This document shows, in pieces, positions 15,893 to 25,322 of a stretch of DNA of 64,000 nt. A model generated the notes under the pieces. That model made no database searches and had not been told where the DNA came from. It saw only the letters and a list, made by a program, of their open reading frames with translations. The DNA is taken from NCBI GenBank assembly GCA_039961635.1, contig JABRWB010000008.1:35791-99790 (forward strand), read 5' to 3'. The position numbers and the translations under genes are program-made. Position 1 is the stretch's first letter, and every line of letters begins with the position of its first letter. Source of the stretch: a bacterium. GTDB taxonomy: Bacteria; 4484-113; JAGGVC01.

Positions 15893-18640
15893 GTGAGTTT
15901 ACGTCGCAGATTCAGGCATTCCCCCAGCATCCAGGACGTCTTCAGACGGTACTTTCTGTCGTTCACTCTTGGGCCTCTGATTCTGCTCGGCCTATATCTG
16001 GGATGGCAGTTTTACGCCGCGCTTGAACGGACTGCGATGCGCACCATTGAAGCGGACAGGCACATCGCGTCCAATTTGGCGGAGGAGTTTTTCCGCGAAA
16101 GCATGGACAGGCTGGATTTGCTTTCCAAAAGGACGACAGTGCGGGCGCTTTTCGGCGAATACGCGAAAAACTCCGGGGACGAGGGCAGCATCCTTGCCGG
16201 CTTGGAGCGCGAATTCAAACTCTTCGCACTCGAGCCGGATTCCCATGTAATGGAGCTTTTGGTTTTCGACGGCGCGACCGGCGACTGCATAATGGACATG
16301 GTTTTCAGGCCGGAGTTATCCGCTGACTCTGTCGGAAAGAATTTCAGGGAAGAGAGGCTGTTCGAATACGGCAAAACAGGCAGTTACAATCCGCCCCTGG
16401 CTTTCGACCGCAGGCTTTCGCAGGTCGCGTTATCGCAGAGCACGCCGGTTGTCCTTCCGAGCGGAAGAAGCTTCGTGATTGCGCAGCACGTGGACGCCGT
16501 GGGCTGGCTTAAAAGAACGCGCAAGCTGTTCGAAAAGAGCTGGAACACGAGCATCGCAATATTCACGATTGACGGACGAAACCTGGAATGGTCCGAAAGC
16601 CAGTCCGCCACCGTCAGGGAGTCATTCGCGTACAGTCAGGCGATAGAGCGCGCGCGTCTCGGGGAAACCGACTCCGCGCGATACTGGAATCACACGGGGG
16701 TGCTCGTCCTAGGCAGCTTCACCGTGCTTTCGGGCAAGCAGGCAATCGTCGTGGCGGAACTGCCCCTCGCCGCTTTTGTGGAAGAGATGAAAAGCACGGC
16801 AATAATTCTCGGGCCGCCCCTGCTTGTCCTTTTCCTTTCCATTTTCATTTTGACTGCGCTTCAGGCGCGCAGATTTTCCCGCCCCCTGATCCAGCTTGTT
16901 GCGCGCTGCCGCGAAATCGCCGAGGGCGACTGGGAGCGGATGGTCGCGATAAGCGGGGTAATGGAACTTGAACTTCTCGGCAACAGCTTCAACGCGATGG
17001 CGCGCGATTTGTCCACCTCGTTCAAGGAACGCGAATCAATCAACAGGTCTCTGGAGGAGGCGAACCGGCTGTTAACCAAGAAAAACGAAGAGCTTTACGA
17101 GAGCGAAACCAAATACCGCGACTTGTACGAAAACAGCTTGGACGGGCTTTACACTTTCGATCCGGATACCGGAAAGTACATCATGTACAACCGCAAGTTC
17201 TGCGAAATAACCGGTTACAGTTTTGAAGAGCTGGGCGGAATCAGCGTTGACGATATCGTTCCACCGGAGGAGCGCGCGTACGCGGACGAGCAGCGGGAAC
17301 TTCGCAGGCGCGGACAGAAGCTGGATTCCCCTTACGAGCTTTACATCAAGCGGAAGGATGGAACTTATATTTACGTGGAAGTTTACAGCAGGCCGATTCC
17401 GGGAAGCCATTGCTTTGCGGGATCCGTCCGAGACGTGACGGAGAGGGTAAAACTCGAAAAAGACATCATCGAAAAAAACCAGCAGCTTGAAAAGCTGAAT
17501 GAAAGCCTGGAAACTCTGGTCCAGGAGCGCACAAGGACTCTGATCGCGCTTAAGGAGCTGCACGAAAAAATAATCGCAAACGCGCCGGTGGGGCTGATGG
17601 TGGTGGACACCGAGCTGGCCGTGACGTTCGCCAACGACCTTATTCTGAAGCTTTGCGCGCCGGGCAGGATGGCCGCCGAAATATTGGGGCGGCCGCTCGA
17701 TACCGAACATCCCATTCTCCCCGACCGCGCCTTTGAAAAACTCGCGGATTGCCTGCGCGGCGAATCGTTCTACAGCGAGGAAATCAAGTTCACGCCGGAA
17801 GGCGAAGAAGGCGCGTCGTACCTGGACATATGGGGCGTCCCGCTCGTCGGAGAAAACGAGGAAATCGAAGGAGCGCTGGTCATCGCCGCCGATCGCACAC
17901 GCCAGGTGCAGATCAGGGAAGAGCTGGTCAAAAACCGGCGGCTTGCCGCGACCGGACAGCTGGCCGCCAGCCTTGCGCATGAAATCAACAACCCTCTGAA
18001 TTCGATTCGATACAACCTTGAGCTTGCGGAAATGGACCTCGAAGATTTTGCCGAAAAGCATGCCCAAAACGGGATAGGGGCAATCGAGGAGTACCTTCAC
18101 ACCGTCAACCGCGAAATCGACAGGATCGGCGACATAGTCCGCAACCTTCTCGACCTTCATCGTTCTTCAAGGCTGTCGCCGATTCCTCTGGACCTCAATG
18201 CCGTAATCAACGATGTCCTCGTTCTGATGCGCAAGCAAATTTTGGAGCAAGGCGCGAAAGTCGTGTTCGAGCCGAAACACGGATTGCCGGATATCAACGG
18301 ATTGTCCGGCCCGATCAAGCAAATTGTCATCAACATGATTACAAATTCCCTGCAGTCATTCGATGAAAAGCCGGGCAGAATAGACATCGCCACCGGAAGC
18401 GAGGGCGATTTCGGCTACTTCGTTGTTTCCGACGACGGCTGCGGCATCCCGCCGGAAGTGCTCCCGCGGATTTTCGAGCCGTTTTTCAGCACGAAGGGCT
18501 TGTCGGGCGTGGGGCTTGGGCTTGCCATCTGCGAAAGCATCGTGAACCAGTTCGGGGGCAGAATCGAAGTCGAAAGCGAAGTTGGACAGGGTACGCGGTT
18601 TGCCGTATACTTGCCTCTCTACAAAGATGACGGAAAGTAA
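15893..18640 (+). CDS. Membrane-bound hybrid-sensing histidine kinase
   Basis: The product is 915 residues. TM1 (about 24-42) and TM2 (about 302-322) flank an extracytoplasmic sensor domain. Then come a HAMP domain (RRFSRPLIQLVARCREIAEGDWE), a PAS domain (YRDLYENSLDGLYTFDPDTGKYIMYNRKFCEITGY), a coiled coil, a second PAS domain (ANAPVGLMVVDTELAVTFAND), HisKA with phospho-acceptor H696 (LAHEINNPLNSI), and HATPase with NMITNSLQS, DDGCGIP, FEPFFSTKG and GVGLGLAI boxes. All catalytic boxes are intact. The GTG start has GGAG about 11 nt upstream. The next gene, a response regulator with a phosphatase output, overlaps its 3' end and is the obvious partner. Confidence 0.92.
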   Translation: MSLRRRFRHSPSIQDVFRRYFLSFTLGPLILLGLYLGWQFYAALERTAMRTIEADRHIASNLAEEFFRESMDRLDLLSKRTTVRALFGEYAKNSGDEGSILAGLEREFKLFALEPDSHVMELLVFDGATGDCIMDMVFRPELSADSVGKNFREERLFEYGKTGSYNPPLAFDRRLSQVALSQSTPVVLPSGRSFVIAQHVDAVGWLKRTRKLFEKSWNTSIAIFTIDGRNLEWSESQSATVRESFAYSQAIERARLGETDSARYWNHTGVLVLGSFTVLSGKQAIVVAELPLAAFVEEMKSTAIILGPPLLVLFLSIFILTALQARRFSRPLIQLVARCREIAEGDWERMVAISGVMELELLGNSFNAMARDLSTSFKERESINRSLEEANRLLTKKNEELYESETKYRDLYENSLDGLYTFDPDTGKYIMYNRKFCEITGYSFEELGGISVDDIVPPEERAYADEQRELRRRGQKLDSPYELYIKRKDGTYIYVEVYSRPIPGSHCFAGSVRDVTERVKLEKDIIEKNQQLEKLNESLETLVQERTRTLIALKELHEKIIANAPVGLMVVDTELAVTFANDLILKLCAPGRMAAEILGRPLDTEHPILPDRAFEKLADCLRGESFYSEEIKFTPEGEEGASYLDIWGVPLVGENEEIEGALVIAADRTRQVQIREELVKNRRLAATGQLAASLAHEINNPLNSIRYNLELAEMDLEDFAEKHAQNGIGAIEEYLHTVNREIDRIGDIVRNLLDLHRSSRLSPIPLDLNAVINDVLVLMRKQILEQGAKVVFEPKHGLPDINGLSGPIKQIVINMITNSLQSFDEKPGRIDIATGSEGDFGYFVVSDDGCGIPPEVLPRIFEPFFSTKGLSGVGLGLAICESIVNQFGGRIEVESEVGQGTRFAVYLPLYKDDGK

Positions 18641-19787
18641 TCCTGAAACTCCCACAATTCTGGTGGTGGACGACGAGCTTGAAGCGCTCAAAGCGATGGC
18701 GCAGCTCCTCGAGCGCCGCGGCGGCTACCGGACGCTCATCGCGGCCAGCGGCGAGCAGGCAATGGAAGTTATGGCCGCGAACAAAGTTGACATCGTCATC
18801 ACCGATTTGCGGATGCCGGGAATGGACGGGCTTGAAGTTCTTCGCCGAATCAATACGGAGTACCCGGCGGTTGACGTGATAATCTCCACGGCGTACGCAA
18901 GCGTGGACAGCGCGGTGGACGCTTTGCGCAAAGGAGCCACGGATTACCTGCAGAAGCCGAACAAACCCAAGGAAATGCTGGAAAAAGTGCGGGAAATCCT
19001 GGAGCGCCGCACCAAAACAAAGCGGCGCGAGGCCGAATTGGAAGCCGTACGAAAGCGCGACGTAACGCGTGAAAGCGAGCTTCGAAAGGCCGGCGCAATC
19101 CAGCAACGATGGATTCCCCAGGGCTACCAGGGAAGGCACATCAGCCTGGTAACGGGATACCAGAGCGCCGAGGAGCTTTCGGGCGACTTTATGGACGTGG
19201 TCGAGCTGGACGAACGCAGACTGGGTTTCGTCGTGGGCGACGTCGTCGGCCATGGACTTCCCGCGAGCCTCCAAACGGGCATCGTCCAGCGCCTTATAAA
19301 AAAAGAGATGTTGGACGGCAAGTCCGCCGCGCAGGCATTCACTTCCATCAACTCGTTCCTTTACGACGAATACCACATGGACAGCGCCTTCACCGCTTTC
19401 GCGGGCGTGTTTGACGGCGAGGAATACGTTTTAAGGTACGCAATCGGAGGGCATCCCCCTCCGATTCAGGTCACTCCTGAAGGAAAATGCTCCTTCCTAG
19501 AAACAAGCTGCCCCGGACTGCTCGTTGTACCTTCGCACGAATACGTCGAGCACGTGCTTGCGCTTTATCCCGGAGACAGGCTTTGCATTTACACGGACGG
19601 CGTGGTGGAAACCCGCAACTCGGGAGGGGATTTGTTCAGCGAAACGCGCCTGGCCACATCGCTGTTAAAGCACGCGAAAAGACCCCTTTCCGGGCTTATA
19701 GCCGCGATCGAAGACGACGTTCGCGAATTCAGGGCGGACGCGCCGATAATCGACGATTTTTCGCTTATGCTTGTCGAAATTATTTGA
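18627..19787 (+). CDS. Response regulator with PP2C-type (RsbU/SpoIIE) phosphatase output
   Basis: The product is 386 residues. The receiver domain has the acidic pair D15/D16, phospho-acceptor D60 (VITDLRMPGMDG) and K110 (LQKPNKP). A linker leads to a SpoIIE-type serine phosphatase with metal motifs GDVVGHGLPASL, YAIGGHPPPI, YTDGVVETRN and DDFSLMLVEI. Such proteins dephosphorylate anti-sigma-factor antagonists in partner switching, although no STAS or anti-sigma gene is in the window. The ATG at 18627 overlaps the kinase gene by 14 bp. A longer in-frame reading would run further into the kinase and lacks family similarity. Confidence 0.9.
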   Translation: MTESNPETPTILVVDDELEALKAMAQLLERRGGYRTLIAASGEQAMEVMAANKVDIVITDLRMPGMDGLEVLRRINTEYPAVDVIISTAYASVDSAVDALRKGATDYLQKPNKPKEMLEKVREILERRTKTKRREAELEAVRKRDVTRESELRKAGAIQQRWIPQGYQGRHISLVTGYQSAEELSGDFMDVVELDERRLGFVVGDVVGHGLPASLQTGIVQRLIKKEMLDGKSAAQAFTSINSFLYDEYHMDSAFTAFAGVFDGEEYVLRYAIGGHPPPIQVTPEGKCSFLETSCPGLLVVPSHEYVEHVLALYPGDRLCIYTDGVVETRNSGGDLFSETRLATSLLKHAKRPLSGLIAAIEDDVREFRADAPIIDDFSLMLVEII

Positions 19788-19790
19788 ACG

Positions 19791-21800
19791 ATGAGTCCGG
19801 CAAGTTTTCCACATTCCATTTTCAAAGCAATGGCCGTCGCCGTGGTGTTTGCCGCGACCGTATGTTCCTCCGGCGCAATGTCCCGCTCGGGCGATGGTTT
19901 AAGTCTGACACCCGTCCTGCCCGCGAAAATCCGATGCGAGCCGGGGGAGTACATTTCCTTTTGGAGCCTACTCGGCGCTGGCGCAAACTGGACGGTTTAT
20001 CCGCCAGAGCTCGGCGAAATCGCGGGAGGAGCTTTCCGGGGAGATGCTCCTGGAGATGGATTCATCCTTGGAAGGGACGGGGACAACGCCGCCGTCGCGT
20101 CGGTGAAGGTCGAAATACTCACGCCGAGCGACCATGATATTCTGGTCGGCATAAGAAACGAGCTTACAAATCACAACCTGTTCATCAACCACATGCGCGA
20201 TTCATCAGCCGCTTTCGATCGCGCGAACGCGAAGGCGGCTGCGCTTACCGGAGATTACACCGACCTCGAGGTGCGGATTGCCGCGGCGAGATTGGATTGT
20301 GATGAAGCGTATAACCTTCTTTTGATCGCCATCGAATCGTATAAAACGGACAGAAAAACGTTATTTGAATTGTTGGATGAATACGCGACGATATCGCCGC
20401 CGGGATTCAAAAAACCGGCGCCGGAGGATAAAGGAAAATCGCCGACGGTGATTCTGCCATCCGGCTTCGTTTCGGACGGAGGCATTGTCGTGTGGCCGGA
20501 ACCGGTTGCCTTATACACCTGGGACGACTGGCTCGACTTTGCGTCATTGAAGATGGACATCGAATCAATTCCGGATTACGCGAAGGACAAGCTGTCGTCG
20601 GCCGCATCTTCGCTGGTTGATAAAGCAAAGAACGTGAAAGCGGCCGCCGGGAATTATGCGAAATCGCTCTCGGCAGTTCTCGAATTGATCGACAGGCAGT
20701 CATCCCTACCGGAAGAAGCGTGGAATCTTCAAAAACAGCTGGATGCGGCGCGCGAATCCAAGCTGTCGGCCTTGTACGGACTCAAAGAGCACGACAGAAG
20801 GGTGGACGAATACAAGTTGTGGTACAGGTTCAGGCGGTGGATCGAATCGCGAACCATTGTCGGCAAATCGGAGCGCGACCGGGAATTCGCGATTGATACC
20901 CAAGCCTTCCAAACCAGCCTGGAAATTTATAAGAAGGAATTGGCGGACAGCCTCGCCGCTTTGGAAAAAATCGATGCGCGTGTTGAATCCGCGCCCGCGC
21001 CGTTGCACCCGGAGCAGCTGCCTGAATTGCCTTTATCCGCCGAAATGAGGCGGCTCGTTTCGGATCCGCAAAGTTACTTCGGGCGGGGCGGATTGCTTTC
21101 ATTGGAATCGCTCGACCGACTTACGAAATGGATTGAAGGGACAAGCGCGGGGCAGGTTCATGAAAACACGGGCGAAATCGCCGAGCCGGCAATCCCCGCG
21201 GGCGCGATAACCGCCGGCGGCTTGTCGGTCAATCCGATCACGCGCGAGGATTTTGCATCGCTTGAGATGATCAATCCGGCGAATTTCATCGCCGTTGCGG
21301 CGGATGCGGATTCTCTCGCAAACGCAGCCGGGCCGGAAATTCCAAGACTGCACTCGACGGACAAGCCCGTGGAGTCGGCAAGGCGCAGGCGGTTCAAGGA
21401 TTTCCTGGATATGCTTCAAAATTACAACCATGAGAGCGCAAAATGGATAGAAAAAAAGATAGCGACGCGGCTCAAAGAGGCCGTCGCCAGTTCGCTTTCC
21501 ACGGTAGACGCGATTTTGTCGTACATGGACTGGCGCAGAGGGTACATCACGCTTGCGCATTCGGGGGACTTGGATCGGCGGATGGCACTGGAAAGGCTTG
21601 ACAGAGTCTGGCGGGAAGCCGGTGCAGGGCGAGCGTTGACCCGTAACGAGTTTTTGGATCTTTGGCGCACGCTTACATCCGTGGACGAGGGAGTCCCCCT
21701 GTCAAAAGCGCTTCTCGACGATGCGTTTGGACAGGAAGGCGGCTATTATTCCGGCGGCGGAAACCAGCGGGAGGATGCCCGGAATCATCCGCACGATTGA
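19791..21800 (+). CDS. Secreted coiled-coil-containing protein of unknown function
   Basis: The product is 669 residues with an N-terminal signal peptide (FKAMAVAVVFAATVCSSG). The central part (about 120-400) is rich in long amphipathic helices (YAKDKLSSAASSLVDKAKNVKAAAGNYAKSL), probably coiled coil. No catalytic motif is visible. It begins 3 nt after the response regulator's stop, so it is probably the third gene of the two-component operon and may be its envelope partner or target. I do not recognise the family. Confidence 0.75.
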   Translation: MSPASFPHSIFKAMAVAVVFAATVCSSGAMSRSGDGLSLTPVLPAKIRCEPGEYISFWSLLGAGANWTVYPPELGEIAGGAFRGDAPGDGFILGRDGDNAAVASVKVEILTPSDHDILVGIRNELTNHNLFINHMRDSSAAFDRANAKAAALTGDYTDLEVRIAAARLDCDEAYNLLLIAIESYKTDRKTLFELLDEYATISPPGFKKPAPEDKGKSPTVILPSGFVSDGGIVVWPEPVALYTWDDWLDFASLKMDIESIPDYAKDKLSSAASSLVDKAKNVKAAAGNYAKSLSAVLELIDRQSSLPEEAWNLQKQLDAARESKLSALYGLKEHDRRVDEYKLWYRFRRWIESRTIVGKSERDREFAIDTQAFQTSLEIYKKELADSLAALEKIDARVESAPAPLHPEQLPELPLSAEMRRLVSDPQSYFGRGGLLSLESLDRLTKWIEGTSAGQVHENTGEIAEPAIPAGAITAGGLSVNPITREDFASLEMINPANFIAVAADADSLANAAGPEIPRLHSTDKPVESARRRRFKDFLDMLQNYNHESAKWIEKKIATRLKEAVASSLSTVDAILSYMDWRRGYITLAHSGDLDRRMALERLDRVWREAGAGRALTRNEFLDLWRTLTSVDEGVPLSKALLDDAFGQEGGYYSGGGNQREDARNHPHD

Positions 21801-21818
21801 AATTTCAAAAACCGGGCG

Positions 21819-22859
21819 CTAGTAAAAGCTGCGGTAAGTCAACGGATCTTCGATAATCGCCTGGGTTCCAAGGGCGACGGACAAAAGCGGCTCCTGCGAC
21901 ACTTTGGTTACAATTCCGGTGTCTTTGCTGATAAGCAGGTCTATGTCGCGCAACAGCGCCCCCCCCCCGGTGAGCATTATCCCCTGCTCGATGATGTCCG
22001 CCGCAAGCTCCGGAGGCGTGTCCTCAAGCGTTTCGCGCACCGCTTTGAGAATCAAGTCTATGTTCTCCTGCATGGCCTCGCGCACTTCCGCGCTGTTTAT
22101 TTCAAGGCTCTTCGGGAGGCCGGTAACCTGGTCCATGCCGCGTATTTCGGTCGTCAGCACTTCGCTTGACGGATGCGCGCATCCGATTTCGATTTTGATT
22201 CGCTCCGCGGTGCGCTCTCCAATCTGCAGGTTGTAGCGCTTGCGGGCGTAGTCCATTATCGAGCGGTCTAGCTCGTCTCCCGCGACGCGGATGGAGGTCG
22301 AAGTCACGATGCCCTCCAGGCTGATCACGGCAACCTCGGTCGTGCCGCCGCCGATGTCCACGATCATGTTGCCGGACGCCTCCGCGATGTCCATGTTGCA
22401 TCCGATCGCGGCGGCCATCGGCTCCTCGATCAGGTGCGCGTGGCTCGCGCCGGCGTCCATGCACGCCTTCCAGACCGCGTCGCGCTCAACGTTCGTTATT
22501 CCGCTCGGTATTCCTATCACGACCCGGTACTTGAAAAGAAAGGTAAGAGGCTTCGCCCGCTTCGTGGCTTTGCGGATGAAGAAAGTGAGCATCGCCTTGG
22601 TTTTGTCGTAGTCGGCGATCACCCCGTCTTTGAGCGGCTTCATCGCGACGATGCGCCCGGGAGTCTTGCCGATCATGTTTCGCGCGTCCTCGCCGACCGC
22701 GAGCACCTCGTCCGTGCGCGTGTCGATCGCGACTACGGACGGCTCGCGAAGCACGATGCCGTGGCCCTTAACGTAAATGACGGTGTTGGCCGTGCCCAGG
22801 TCGACGCCGATCTCGTCGCGCATCGAAAAAACCCAGTCGCGGAGTCCGCCGAAGAGCAT
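21819..22859 (-). CDS. mreB: Rod shape-determining protein MreB
   Basis: The product is 346 residues, the usual MreB length. Actin-fold motifs are present: phosphate 1 IGVDLGTANTVIYV, phosphate 2 MIVDIGGGTTEVAVIS, adenosine motif IMLTGGGALLRDI, and the connecting segment LIEEPMAAAIG. MreB polymers at the inner membrane direct lateral cell-wall synthesis, so the cell is probably rod-shaped. No mreC or mreD follows, which is unusual. The gene lies 7 bp downstream of sppA on the same strand. The start MLFGGLRDW is typical of the family. Confidence 0.96.
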   Translation of the reverse strand: MLFGGLRDWVFSMRDEIGVDLGTANTVIYVKGHGIVLREPSVVAIDTRTDEVLAVGEDARNMIGKTPGRIVAMKPLKDGVIADYDKTKAMLTFFIRKATKRAKPLTFLFKYRVVIGIPSGITNVERDAVWKACMDAGASHAHLIEEPMAAAIGCNMDIAEASGNMIVDIGGGTTEVAVISLEGIVTSTSIRVAGDELDRSIMDYARKRYNLQIGERTAERIKIEIGCAHPSSEVLTTEIRGMDQVTGLPKSLEINSAEVREAMQENIDLILKAVRETLEDTPPELAADIIEQGIMLTGGGALLRDIDLLISKDTGIVTKVSQEPLLSVALGTQAIIEDPLTYRSFY

Positions 22860-22866
22860 TTCGCGT

Positions 22867-23829
22867 TTACCGCATCCTCATTTCAGCCAGAAGTCCGTTA
22901 AGGTATAACACCGCCGCAAGCCTGGAAAGCGGGCTTTCCATTCCCTGGAACGTGGGAGGAAGCTTCGTCAATCCCGGATTCATGAAGAAATCCCAGAAGC
23001 TGGGGGGAGGAGGCTCGCGAAGCGTCAAATCCTCGTCGCAAAGCTCCTCGAGTTTCGCGAACGCGTCGTCGAAGCTCCCGACCTCGTCAATCAGGTGCAG
23101 CTCTTTGGCCTGCTCGCCGGTGAAAACCATGCCGGTTGCAATTTTGCGCACTTCCTCGACGGCGAGATTGCGCCCCTCGGCGACGCGCCCGATGAATTGC
23201 TCGTGCACCTCGTCCAAAAGCGCCTGAAGCATCGCCTTTTCTTCCGCGGTCATCGGACGGTTGATCGAGCCGATGTCCTTATCTTTGCCGGCCTTGATGG
23301 TCGTCGTGCCGATTCCCAGCTTTTCGAAAAGCCCGGAGAATTCCATCCCTTCGAAAATCACGCCGATGGAGCCGGTCAGTGTGCTTTGATTCGCGTAAAT
23401 GAAATCTGCGGCCGTCGCGATGTAATAACCGCCGCTCGCCGCGACGTCGCCCATTGAAACGACGACTTTCTTCTTTTCCTTCGCTTTGCGGAGCGCGCTC
23501 CATATTTCATCGCTGGCCGCCGCGCTTCCGCCCGGGCTGTCAATGCGGACGATTATTCCTTTGATGGAATTGTCATCAACGTACTCGTTGATCTCCTTGA
23601 CGACGCGCATGGAAGATACCCCGCCAGAGCCGCCGAACGCGCCTCCGTCCCCGCCGCTGGCCATTATCACGCCCTCGATAGTTATAAGGCCCGCCTCCGC
23701 GCCGCCGAAGGACATGGACGGCCTTGCGAATCCCTCGCCCGAACGCATCAGCGCCGTTCCCCCTATCAGCAGGGCGCAGACAATCGCAAACACGAGGAGA
23801 GCGTTGAAAAATCTCACGTTTTGGCGCAT
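22867..23829 (-). CDS. sppA: Signal peptide peptidase SppA (36-kDa type)
   Basis: The product is 320 residues with one N-terminal membrane anchor (about 8-28). The S49 protease domain shows GIIVRIDSPGGSAAASDEIW, the nucleophile S132 in DVAASGGYYIA, and the region of the general-base lysine (AGKDKDIGS, K182 or K184). It degrades cleaved signal peptides in the membrane. The short single-domain length matches the B. subtilis type. A TATAAT (minus strand, 23847-23852) and GAGGTGG precede the ATG, so it may have its own promoter as well as read-through from the AMMECR1 gene. Confidence 0.94.
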   Translation of the reverse strand: MRQNVRFFNALLVFAIVCALLIGGTALMRSGEGFARPSMSFGGAEAGLITIEGVIMASGGDGGAFGGSGGVSSMRVVKEINEYVDDNSIKGIIVRIDSPGGSAAASDEIWSALRKAKEKKKVVVSMGDVAASGGYYIATAADFIYANQSTLTGSIGVIFEGMEFSGLFEKLGIGTTTIKAGKDKDIGSINRPMTAEEKAMLQALLDEVHEQFIGRVAEGRNLAVEEVRKIATGMVFTGEQAKELHLIDEVGSFDDAFAKLEELCDEDLTLREPPPPSFWDFFMNPGLTKLPPTFQGMESPLSRLAAVLYLNGLLAEMRMR

Positions 23830-23857
23830 ATTTCCACCTCGGACGGATTATAGCCCA

Positions 23858-24400
23858 CTAGAGCACCACCGAGTCTTTGTCGTAGCGCACGGACTTGAAC
23901 CGGAACAGCCTGTAATCGGCCCCCAAATCTATTCCGGCCTTTTTGGCCGCCGATTCGAGCTGCTTTTCCACGGTGTCAATTCCGGGCTGGTTCGGGAGCA
24001 TGACGGCGCGTTTCTCCCCCTGCTCAAGCACTATTCCGAACTCCGCGGGATCGAGGACTTCCTTCGTGCATTCGCGCGGCCGCTCCAGCACGTCAACTGT
24101 GATTTCGAGCGAGTCCAATTCCTTCAATGTCACAGGCGGAAAACGCGGATCCTTGGTGGCCGCCAAAATCGCGTTGGAGATAATCTCCACACCGAGCGTG
24201 ACTTCCTTGTATTCCACGGAACCCATGCAGCCGCGCAGCTGCCCTTTTTTGTGAAGCGTGACGAAACAGGCGGACTTGCCTTCGAGAATCTTGTAATACG
24301 CATGCGGCGGCGATATCCGGACGCGCGCCTCCAGGTACGACTTTATGGCGTCGTATGCAAGCTGCACGAGCGGGTTGTGAATCTTAATTTGGGCTTCCAC
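23858..24400 (-). CDS. AMMECR1-domain protein (AmmeMemoRadiSam system protein A)
   Basis: The product is 180 residues and matches the AMMECR1 family along its length, including the invariant LRGCMGS loop (about residues 56-62) and PPVTLKELDSLEITVDVL. In prokaryotes AMMECR1 commonly occurs beside or fused to a MEMO-like protein and often with a radical SAM enzyme. Here the MEMO-like gene overlaps it by 17 bp, and no radical SAM gene is in the window. The biochemical role is not established. Confidence 0.88.
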   Translation of the reverse strand: MEAQIKIHNPLVQLAYDAIKSYLEARVRISPPHAYYKILEGKSACFVTLHKKGQLRGCMGSVEYKEVTLGVEIISNAILAATKDPRFPPVTLKELDSLEITVDVLERPRECTKEVLDPAEFGIVLEQGEKRAVMLPNQPGIDTVEKQLESAAKKAGIDLGADYRLFRFKSVRYDKDSVVL

Positions 24401-25193
24401 CCTTCACCTCGATTTGAGCAACCAAGTATCCCACGCCGAACGGATCCTCGTATGAAAGCACACAAGGCGCGGCTTCGGCGCGGGAATAAAATCCCATTCC
24501 GGCGGCGAAACTGGGGGCACCGCACTGCATCGCCTTAACCAGCTCCGGTCCCGAAATTGACAGTATAGCGTCCGGATGCCAATCCCGCACCGCCGCGACC
24601 ACTATTTCGTCAAACTTTTTTCCCCAAGGATCGTACTCGCGTCCCATTCCTTTCCTCGTACAATGGCTCAAATCGCCGCTGGCCACCCAGCTTAACCGCT
24701 TGGCCGGGAAGGCTTTTTGGAGAGCTTCCGCCAGCGCCGCGCCGAACTGGAAGCAAGCGATAAGCGGCGCCCATGCCAACGAAATAGGCAGAACGACCGG
24801 CCGGTACCCAAGTCTCGCCGCGGCGTCGAGGAACACCAAATAGCCCCAGTCAAGCTCGCCGGATTTGATTTCGTGGGTCTCAAGCGGTAATACCGCCGCA
24901 AGAACCGCCGCCGCAAGCTCCGGCGAGCCATCTACGGAGCGAGATACATCGGGGCATCCAAAATCGGCGAAATCGCCTCGCAGCTTTGCAGCCGAGACCA
25001 CTCCCGCCCTGCCGTGCCGCGCCCGCGGATGGTGCGGCCCGCTCATTATCACGACATCCGGCGAGGCGTCCCCAACGCGCGCGGCAAGGCGCGAGAGCGC
25101 CTCGGAAGTGGCCGCAACTTCGGCAAGCCTGTCGCAGCCAATTTCTGGAACGAGAACCGGGGGGTGCGGCACGATGCCGCCGGTCACAAGCAT
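24384..25193 (-). CDS. MEMO/LigB-type extradiol dioxygenase-fold protein (AmmeMemoRadiSam system protein B)
   Basis: The product is 269 residues with the class III extradiol dioxygenase fold. Conserved His positions are seen in GGIVPHPPVLVPE, SGPHHPRARHG and ASGDLSHCTRKG, with the C-terminal end ARLGYRP...VLSYEDPFGVGYLVAQIEV. It forms the usual pair with the overlapping AMMECR1 gene. An extended -10 (TGC-TAAAAT, minus strand, 25221-25229) lies 27 nt before the ATG. The substrate is unknown. LigB-like dioxygenases open aromatic rings, but the MEMO branch may do other chemistry. Confidence 0.82.
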   Translation of the reverse strand: MLVTGGIVPHPPVLVPEIGCDRLAEVAATSEALSRLAARVGDASPDVVIMSGPHHPRARHGRAGVVSAAKLRGDFADFGCPDVSRSVDGSPELAAAVLAAVLPLETHEIKSGELDWGYLVFLDAAARLGYRPVVLPISLAWAPLIACFQFGAALAEALQKAFPAKRLSWVASGDLSHCTRKGMGREYDPWGKKFDEIVVAAVRDWHPDAILSISGPELVKAMQCGAPSFAAGMGFYSRAEAAPCVLSYEDPFGVGYLVAQIEVKGGSPN

Positions 25194-25322
25194 CGGATGC
25201 GCCCTGAACCGGGCAGAACTATTTTAGCAAAGTCAGCAAGTTCGGTCCGCGCAAATCCCGCAAAGACGCCACCGCAAGTGCTCCTAAAATCAAGAGAGGT
25301 CGCGGCCCGCGCGCGCGACCCG

